Assembly (NCBI RefSeq): GCF_024763615.1
Contig: NC_077222.1
Coordinates: 48,608,001 to 48,672,000, forward strand
Source of the DNA: Phlebotomus papatasi
Taxonomy: Eukaryota > Arthropoda > Insecta > Diptera > Psychodidae
Length of the DNA stretch: 64,000 nt
Direction: 5' to 3'
In this document: in pieces, positions 58,280-64,000 of the stretch
How the letters are laid out: every line of letters begins with the position of its first letter
Numbering within the stretch: the stretch's first letter is position 1
Program-made: the position numbers and the translations under genes
The notes under the pieces: generated by a model
Seen by the model: only the letters and a program-made list of their open reading frames with translations
What the model was told of the DNA's origin: nothing
The model's database searches: none

Positions 58280-58471
58280 AAAAATCATGTCATTTTTGTC
58301 AAATATGTAAATTTTTGTAAAGCATATACAATTGCATTACATGTCGATTGTATTGCGACAATGTATGACATGTACCACGAATTGAATACATCACCAATGA
58401 GTCAAAAACCCAGACAGGATGGGGAGGAAATTGATGGTACCTTTTCCGAATACGGCGGGAAGGGAATCAGT
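58280..58471 (+). CDS. putative internal exon, hypothetical protein
   Basis: Open frame after an acceptor GAGTTTTCAG (phase 0), ending at a consensus donor ATCA|GTGAGT (phase 1). It encodes HVIFVKYVNFCKAYTIALHV, then DMYHELNTSPMSQKPRQDGE and EIDGTFSEYGGKG. The second half is GC-richer and coding-like. The phase fits the next proposed exon 125 bp downstream. The opposite strand also carries an open frame with a donor in the same place (58573-58441), so the strand is uncertain. No family recognised. Confidence 0.22.
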
Positions 58472-58596
58472 GAGTGAGGTCGAGAGATTGGAATCGCGTC
58501 GGGAAACAGGAGAACGCACATAAACCTCAATAGGGGAGATTAATCGAGAATCAATAGAGTTCGGGAAGCCCATTGTTTATTTACAATGTTTCACAG

Positions 58597-58849
58597 TATA
58601 TCTTGTGTTAGTGCTTTTCCGTATTTTATGTAGAATTTTATGTTATTGTGTACCCTCGCCTTTTTTGCATATTTACTATCGTCACACTCAAAAATATCGT
58701 AACTGGTTTAGCTTTGAGACTTTCAGTCTAAAACGTCTAAAACCCTTTCCCGATTATGTTGTTAAATCCTTTTATGATTACAGCTCGTCAGAGAATGCCG
58801 AGTCAACTTTAGTTCTACAGAAAGACAGATTTCAATCTTCTCTTCAGTG
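58597..58849 (+). CDS. putative terminal exon, hypothetical membrane protein end
   Basis: Follows a good acceptor TTTATTTACAATGTTTCACAG and runs in phase 1 to a TGA at 58847-58849. It begins with a hydrophobic stretch (YLVLVLFRILCRILCYCV) long enough for a membrane segment, followed by a charged tail (RHTQKYRNWFSFETFSLKRL ... STLVLQKDRFQSSLQ). Joined to 58280-58471 the frame stays open. No family is recognised, and chance openness cannot be excluded. Confidence 0.25.
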
Positions 58850-59048
58850 ATCCCTATTTGGAGGACATTGTACTGTCACCAAAAGCTGAGTCACACAACT
58901 TCAAGTGAACTGACTCCATGCGGTGTGGCATCTCAAAGGCCTGAGAGGGAACCCCCAAAAAAAATTCTTTTGCCACATCCATTAACATAGGTTCGCAATT
59001 TTCATTAACTTTTAGGGACTCACTCTGGTCAAGTCCATGATTGATGTT

Positions 59049-59231
59049 CTAATTGAAAAGAGTCACAAGGCACCCACTGAAAATTCCCAAATAGTCTTTC
59101 TTTGAATAGCCCGCCCTCAGGTAATGATTGATGTTACACATCACCAAATCTCTCAGAGCCGAGCCTCCCGAGACAGTGAATATGGGACCCAAAATCACAA
59201 TAAGATGTTGTGTGATTAATTGAATCACCAT
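59049..59231 (-). CDS. 60-codon minus ORF with signal-like N-terminus, hypothetical
   Basis: The ATG is preceded by GACAAAA and followed by G, a near-ideal insect start context. The N-terminus is hydrophobic (QLITQHLIVILGPIFTVSGG) and could act as a signal or anchor, followed by ALRDLVMCNINHYLRAGYSK. It ends at TAG just upstream of another donor-like AGA|GTGAGT. It could be a complete small secreted peptide or a first exon, but no partner exon could be fixed. Confidence 0.2.
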   Translation of the reverse strand: MVIQLITQHLIVILGPIFTVSGGSALRDLVMCNINHYLRAGYSKKDYLGIFSGCLVTLFN

Positions 59232-59916
59232 TTTTGTCAGTTTTCACACATATTAAACACTTTTGGGGTCAAAATACTTCCCAAAAACCGAGGGTGTTTT
59301 GCAGACATATAAAAAAAATTATAATTTCTTGTCATCGCTTTAAAACAAAGTAAAAGCATTATAGAATTTTGTCAAGAATATCCAAAGAATACTAATGAGA
59401 ATATCTATACTCATTACACTATAAAATTGTATTATGGTAAAAAGAATAATTTCGCAGTATTGCGTCACATAAGAACATTCTATATTTGGAGAAAAAGCTC
59501 GTTAGCATATCATGCGTCATCCTTAATGCAAAATTCAGTCAGTAACTGAAAGGCATCTTCTTCTATTTTAGGTAATTCTTAGTTATCGTACACACAATAC
59601 TAACATAAAACTTATGCAGTATAAATGTCGCAGTCATACAACATTACTATTACTGGGAACCACATTAATAAGTTAATTACAAAAGTGTACAAACTTTTTG
59701 ACATCTAAAATCTTACAATATCTACGATATCAATAAGATAAAATTGCCAGAAATTATTTTTTAAATTTTTTTTTAACTTTGAGAAAATTATTTTGAAAAG
59801 AAAAATGAGGACCTGGGGCAGTAGAAAACCTGAGGTATGTAGTTAGAAACACTGCAATTTTTTAAATTGGATATTAGACTTCAAAGGACGAGATCTGCAT
59901 GAATTAATAGATACTA
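59232..59916. other. no gene or repeat recognised
   Basis: AT-rich spacer with no ORF above 60 codons. Confidence 0.4.
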
Positions 59917-60340
59917 GGATAACTGTACCAAATTTTGGGATAGTTGCATGCAAGCGCCAGAGACTTATTAAGTTTGAAATTTAATATTGTTATTACAAAA
60001 TGAATTTTTTGTTACTTATATTTAAGGAGTGATGCTTGGAAACTTGTGGATAGATTATCGCCTTTGTTTTCTCTAAAAATCATTCTTAATACATTTTTTT
60101 ATTTTTCGTTTAATTATACCATTTCATTTAACATTTCAGGCACAAAAATCTCTTGAAAGCATAGTGTGATAGCATAGGAATTTTGATAAAAATATTGACA
60201 CAGCTTTGAGTAATATTTCTGCCACCTTGATTCTGATAGTTTCTTGCCCTTCCGGGATTCTTTCAAAGTCTTTTTCACATTATCTCGTTCGTCGAAGCGG
60301 CATTTTTTTTGTTTTAATTTTTGCATTGTATAGCCTTTAA

Positions 60341-60866
60341 CCCTTCAAGGACGATTGGAACACCGGTGTACCATAAAGAAAATAATTTTTCCTGACTACC
60401 AGAAATTATTTTTTTCTTATGTCTGTACATAATTGTAAAGTAGAAGGTTGAAGGAATCTACAATATTTTTTGCAGGTCTCTAGTTATTTGATAATATGTA
60501 GTAAATATTTAAGCTCAAAAATGGCGAATTTTTAAATTCTCAAATTTATTCATACTTAATTGATTTTATTTATTTTTTATACTTCTAATATTTATTAAGC
60601 AAAACCCTTTTGGCAATAAAAACTACAATACTCATACGTAATATTTTTCATTAAAGCGAAAAATATTATTCATTGGTATTGTCAGAAAAATTACTTAAAT
60701 TTTTGAGCTATTTTTGTACCTATCGTTCATATAAGCACAAAATACAGCGAATCAGACTCTATTGAACTTTCCAAGGTTAGATGTAAAACTTATCATTGAT
60801 TATGTTTCCCAGTTTAATTTTTATTGTTGATTTTCTGTCCGTAAAAAGTGTCTCGTCGTTAAAGTG
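60341..60866 (+). mobile_element. TTAA-flanked element (piggyBac/Kolobok-like), copy 2
   Basis: A 526-bp unit between TTAA at 60337-60340 and TTAA at 60867-60870. Ends CCCTTCAAGGACGATTGGAA and GTCTCGTCGTTAAAGTG are inverted (CCCTTCAAGGACGA against CACTTTAACGACGA). The terminal CCYTT...GACGA recurs in 42473-42923 and at the right end in 51400-51533. No transposase frame. Confidence 0.65.
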
Positions 60867-60870
60867 TTAA

Positions 60871-61002
60871 AGCATGGGTAAGCAAGAACCGTTTGAAACC
60901 GAATAAACGTCAAAATAAGTTTGTCGCAGCGTTTTTGACCATTGACATACAATTTTCATTCGACGTTTGTTCAGTTTCAAACGGTTCTTGCTCACCTCTA
61001 TT
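60871..61002. mobile_element. short TTAA-flanked foldback element
   Basis: A 132-bp unit sharing the TTAA at 60867-60870 with its neighbour and ending before TTAA at 61003-61006. Almost all of it is an inverted repeat: GGTAAGCAAGAACCGTTTG continuing to AAACCGAATAAACGTC, and GACGTTTGTTCAGTTTC continuing to AAACGGTTCTTGCTCACC. Confidence 0.6.
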
Positions 61003-61269
61003 TTAAAGTATGCAAAAAAAAACTAAAAATTAGTGGAAATTAGAGGAACAAAAGAAGTGGCCGAAATTGCAAAAGTGGCTGAATTTATTTTTTTTATTTT
61101 AAAATAAAGTTTATAGACGAATTTTACAAAATTCAATTAAGATTTGAATTATTTTGAATTCACCAAACTAGCTCTAAGAACGCTCTAATTTTAAAATACA
61201 AAACATTTTTCATAACGTATATCGACTTCTAAGATTTGCCACTATTACATTTTTGAGACAATAAATCTC

Positions 61270-61302
61270 AGAAGATTTGAATTGTGTGAAACTACCCCAC
61301 CC
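61270..61302. mobile_element. orphan TA-type end related to the 49409-52517 element
   Basis: GTGTGAAACTACCCCACCCA then ATCC and TA, matching the right end at about 52495-52517 (GTGAAACTACCCCAC). No mirrored left end was found nearby. Confidence 0.4.
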
Positions 61303-64000
61303 AATCCTAATATATTTCATGTAAACAAGTCCATTTGAAATTTCAGATATTTATGTTCTTATTTCTAAGATTGGATTTATTCACAATTACATCTTGAGTT
61401 TATAATTGAATTTACGGTATTCCGAGCGTTGGTTGACTCACATTAGGAATCTTATCTAAAATATGTTAAACAAGGTTAACTACTATAGTCTTAGATCTAA
61501 TATTATAGAATAAAATCTCGATAAGGACGTAAAATTTAGAAAAGCGATTCCGGTGAGGGGATCACAGTTAATATATGTTTCTACATCAAATGATGGTCTA
61601 ACTTCTAACATTTATAGATTTGCACAAGGAAATTGTATATCCTAATCTTCAGAATTGTTAAATTACGTATATAAAGAAAGTAGAATTAGTAAGTTACCAA
61701 ACGGAAATTAAGATGGAACTTATTTTCTTGAACAACATATGGTCTCTAATGAAAGTCACAAACTTTATCAAATTGAATCAGTGGAAGCAAAATGAGTTCT
61801 ATAAGGGAGTAAAAGAGTTCCTTTGTAGCACAGCATCTCAAATGATATTACTCTGACCAGCGCCAGCGGTGAAGTTAATTTTGGAAATATTGTATTAATT
61901 TTCTAACTTACTAACGCAAGAATACTCTGTCCTAACACCGAGAACTCACATTTTGACGATATTTTTTTATTGCTCCCTATAATCTATCGATTTTGAATTA
62001 AATATATCCGTTCCGTGAAATCGTATTTCGACAAAATTTTTGTGCCCTAAAGTTTCATTAAAATAACGACACGTGATTGTCCATCTTTTCGTCTGTTTCT
62101 TAATGAGAGAATTGCCAAACGGATAAAGGTATTGATTTCCGTTCTACGGTGCACCCCGTGCTCCTTATAAGTGAATATTTTTTTCCCAAAATATATCCCT
62201 ATTCTTCCATCCAAGGTTTTTGGTTTATTTTGAAAAAGCGATCTCTTTCTTTTTCAGACAGTAAGAGATTTTTACCGATTTTTTAATGATAAGTTAAATT
62301 CCTTTAAAATTATTTAACAGCTATCATGATTATTAAATTTGCTATAAGGTAAAAAAAAGGATAAAGCATTCAAAAATGCACACTTTTCAAACAAATTTTT
62401 GATTTTGTAATGCCTTTCTGATTTTATGAAGCAGTTTCAATCGGCGTGAACCGAAAAACAGCAGTAAGGGATACAAAATTTTTAGAGTGATCTATCTTAT
62501 CTATCTTTTTTCTCTAAGAAAATTTGGGAATTTCCCAAGGAGAAAGATATGCATTACAAAAAAATACCAGAATATCTAAGCTCAATTTCCGGAGGACCTA
62601 GGAAGAATACAAGGAAAAACGCATAAATAATTTTTACTACTTGACATAAATAAAAAAAAATGTTACGAGACATTCTTGTCCTAGCTTATTTTGGCTTTAA
62701 ATGGAATAACACAATAAAATTTTTCTTCATTTTTTTCCTCATCACAATAAAATATTTAGACCTCGAAAAACACACATTGAGGCACACAATAAATTTGAAT
62801 TGCATGAATAATCCATATTGACTGAAGGTGTGAGAGGAGTTCTTTTTACACTTTCAAATTTCTATCCCGGTTACACAGAAAGACAATAGCACTTACATAC
62901 AAGATCTTTTTTTCTTCAATCCCCAACACAGTTTGTGTTACAAAGTTGAGAAAAATTTCTTCTTCACAGTGTTGTTTAGTGAGAAAAAGAAAATTTTGAA
63001 GCCGCAGGGAATTGTGCAAAAAAAAATACGAGAAGATTTCTTCCAAAGTTAGTGCAAAAGAGTAAACATGCTGGTAGGAGTGTGTAAAAAGAAGGACATG
63101 TGATGCTGCAGATAAGGTGCTACTTTGATAAATAAAAAAAGTTCCAAATGACGACCATTCTTAAAATTACACATTGAGCTCAAGGATGATAAAAAACAAG
63201 ATGAAAAGTAAGTGAAAGGGTAAGAAGTAGAGGTAAAAAGATGTAGTGAGCTAATTAATTCTTTCGCCTTCCAAATAACACTCCACTCGGAGGGTTAATT
63301 AAAACTTTTACTGTGTAATTAGATACATTTTCTCATTGTTTTAAATGCTGTGCCGCATGCCGGAAAATCCAACAACAAACATTCTTTAAATATTATCCAG
63401 GGAAATTTTGTTCAAGTGGAAATTATCAATTAATTACACCAAATATCGCAACGACAAACTCTGAATGCAAATTTATGAAAAATTACCCACCTCACGCATT
63501 CACACCTTCATTAAAATTTTCAATTCGTCAATGTACATTTAAAAAAATAAGAGCGATTAAACTGTATGTACTCAATGCATACAAAATGTAGCATTTATCA
63601 TTTTAAAACTCCTTCATATTTTATTCATTTAAGAACTACGTTGAACTTTTTAAATAGAGTAATTAATGTCCTTTTTTGTAAGAGACCATTCAATTAATTC
63701 CATTCTCGGTGCCAACTTCAATAATTATGTCCAACTGTCTTGGTTGTTTAAGATCTCAAATGGCAGTGGAAGAAATTTTCCGTGTGACAATATAGAATTA
63801 AGTAGATTAAAAATAAACAACAGATCGCGGGTGTTCACAATAATTAATTATTATTGCAAATTTCATCAGCAATATTGCGATATTATCTGGACTCTTACAC
63901 AGTTGGAAATTGATTGTGTCATAATGCTTACGTTAGTCATCTCCTTTTGGGAAATCGATTTTGAACATGCTCTTAGTAAATATCATCCTTTTGAATAAAC
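61303..64000. other. 2.7-kb AT-rich stretch, no supported gene
   Basis: ORFs at 62846-63046 (-, 66 codons) and 63666-63998 (+, 110 codons, ATG to stop) have no motif. The second is long for its composition (it includes NFPCDNIELSRLKINNRSRV) but shows AT-driven residue use and no splice or context support. No repeats were paired. Confidence 0.3.

Larger units (their letters stand above)
59917..61088 (+). mobile_element. GGGTAAGTG family element, copy 4, split by two insertions
   Basis: The left part (59917-60336) matches 17069-17497 from its left end (GGATAACTGTACCAAATTTT, a worn terminus) through GCATTGTATAGCC. The right part (61007-61088) resumes at the homologous point with AGTATGCAAAAA and reads through GTGGCCGAAATTGC, after which the terminal repeat is lost. 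The gap is filled by two TTAA-flanked elements. The minus 70-codon ORF at 60114-60326 is a translation of the repeat. Confidence 0.65.

Noticed and set aside
58391..58573. Minus-strand start exon with good initiation context and donor
   Set aside because: Lies opposite the plus-strand model and no acceptor partner was found; kept only as an alternative.
58860..58970. Minus-strand terminal exon candidate after a strong TTCCCTCTCAG acceptor (28 codons to stop)
   Set aside because: Very short, and no upstream exon joins it in frame with confidence.
63666..63998. 110-codon plus ORF from ATG to stop
   Set aside because: Composition follows the AT-rich background, with no recognisable domain or splice or promoter context.

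Overview
This is a non-coding-dominated stretch of an AT-rich animal genome, most likely an insect and plausibly a dipteran. The reasons are the overall AT-richness, the absence of any operon-like gene packing, GT/AG splice-like sites, decayed DNA-transposon remnants every few kilobases, and an ORF1-type retrotransposon protein of a kind common in insects. No rRNA, tRNA, CRISPR or bacterial feature was seen. The lineage call is an inference; nothing here fixes the species.

Protein-coding content is small. The only long intact ORF is a minus-strand retrotransposon ORF1-like protein at 91-876 (coiled coil, RRM-like middle, baculovirus-FP-like C-terminal domain). A frameshifted relic of an unidentified gene lies at 1348-1883 (-). 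The most interesting host-gene candidates are on the plus strand. One is a phase-compatible series of putative exons at 28721-28888, 29062-29117, 32116-32379 and 32541-32657. Another is a 79-codon ORF at 53738-53977 whose cysteine spacing and hydrophobic pattern look like the C-terminal half of a PDGF/VEGF cystine-knot domain, possibly the last exon of a Pvf-like growth factor. The third is a possible two-exon 3' gene end at 58280-58849. All are hypotheses that need transcript or homology support.

Most of the recognisable sequence is small non-autonomous DNA transposons (MITEs) and their target-site duplications. They include: (i) elements with GG...CC ends and 9-bp duplications (2204-2530, 3488-3752, 10943-11205); (ii) an about 410-bp near-perfect foldback with TTA duplications, PIF/Harbinger-like (2736-3141, 28042-28453); (iii) an about 250-bp family with CACTG...CAGTG ends and 2-bp duplications, CACTA-like (9399-9651, 42017-42270, 54517-54762, plus two worn copies); (iv) many TA-flanked Tc1/mariner-type elements starting GGGGA or GGGTA, plus one with Tc1-like CAGTGGTGG ends (43797-44297); (v) TTAA-flanked piggyBac/Kolobok-like elements (42473-42923, 60341-60866, 60871-61002); (vi) a 130-bp foldback family starting CTACACATTGGGAGC, seen about seven times; (vii) single elements at 17921-18604, 18727-19046, 26905-27179 and 55631-55924. 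Several are nested, which gives their relative ages: one stack at 54.3-55.5 kb is three layers deep, and at 59.9-61.1 kb two TTAA elements sit back to back inside an older TA element.

A short minus-strand hammerhead-ribozyme-like core (48924-48955) suggests a Penelope-like element scar. The long gaps between elements (for example 3.8-8.4, 19.1-22.4, 44.3-48.2 and 61.3-64 kb) hold only short, AT-rich chance ORFs and look like ordinary intergenic or intronic DNA. There is no sign of a defence island, biosynthetic cluster or virus-derived locus. The value of the window lies in the transposon stratigraphy and in the few candidate exons.
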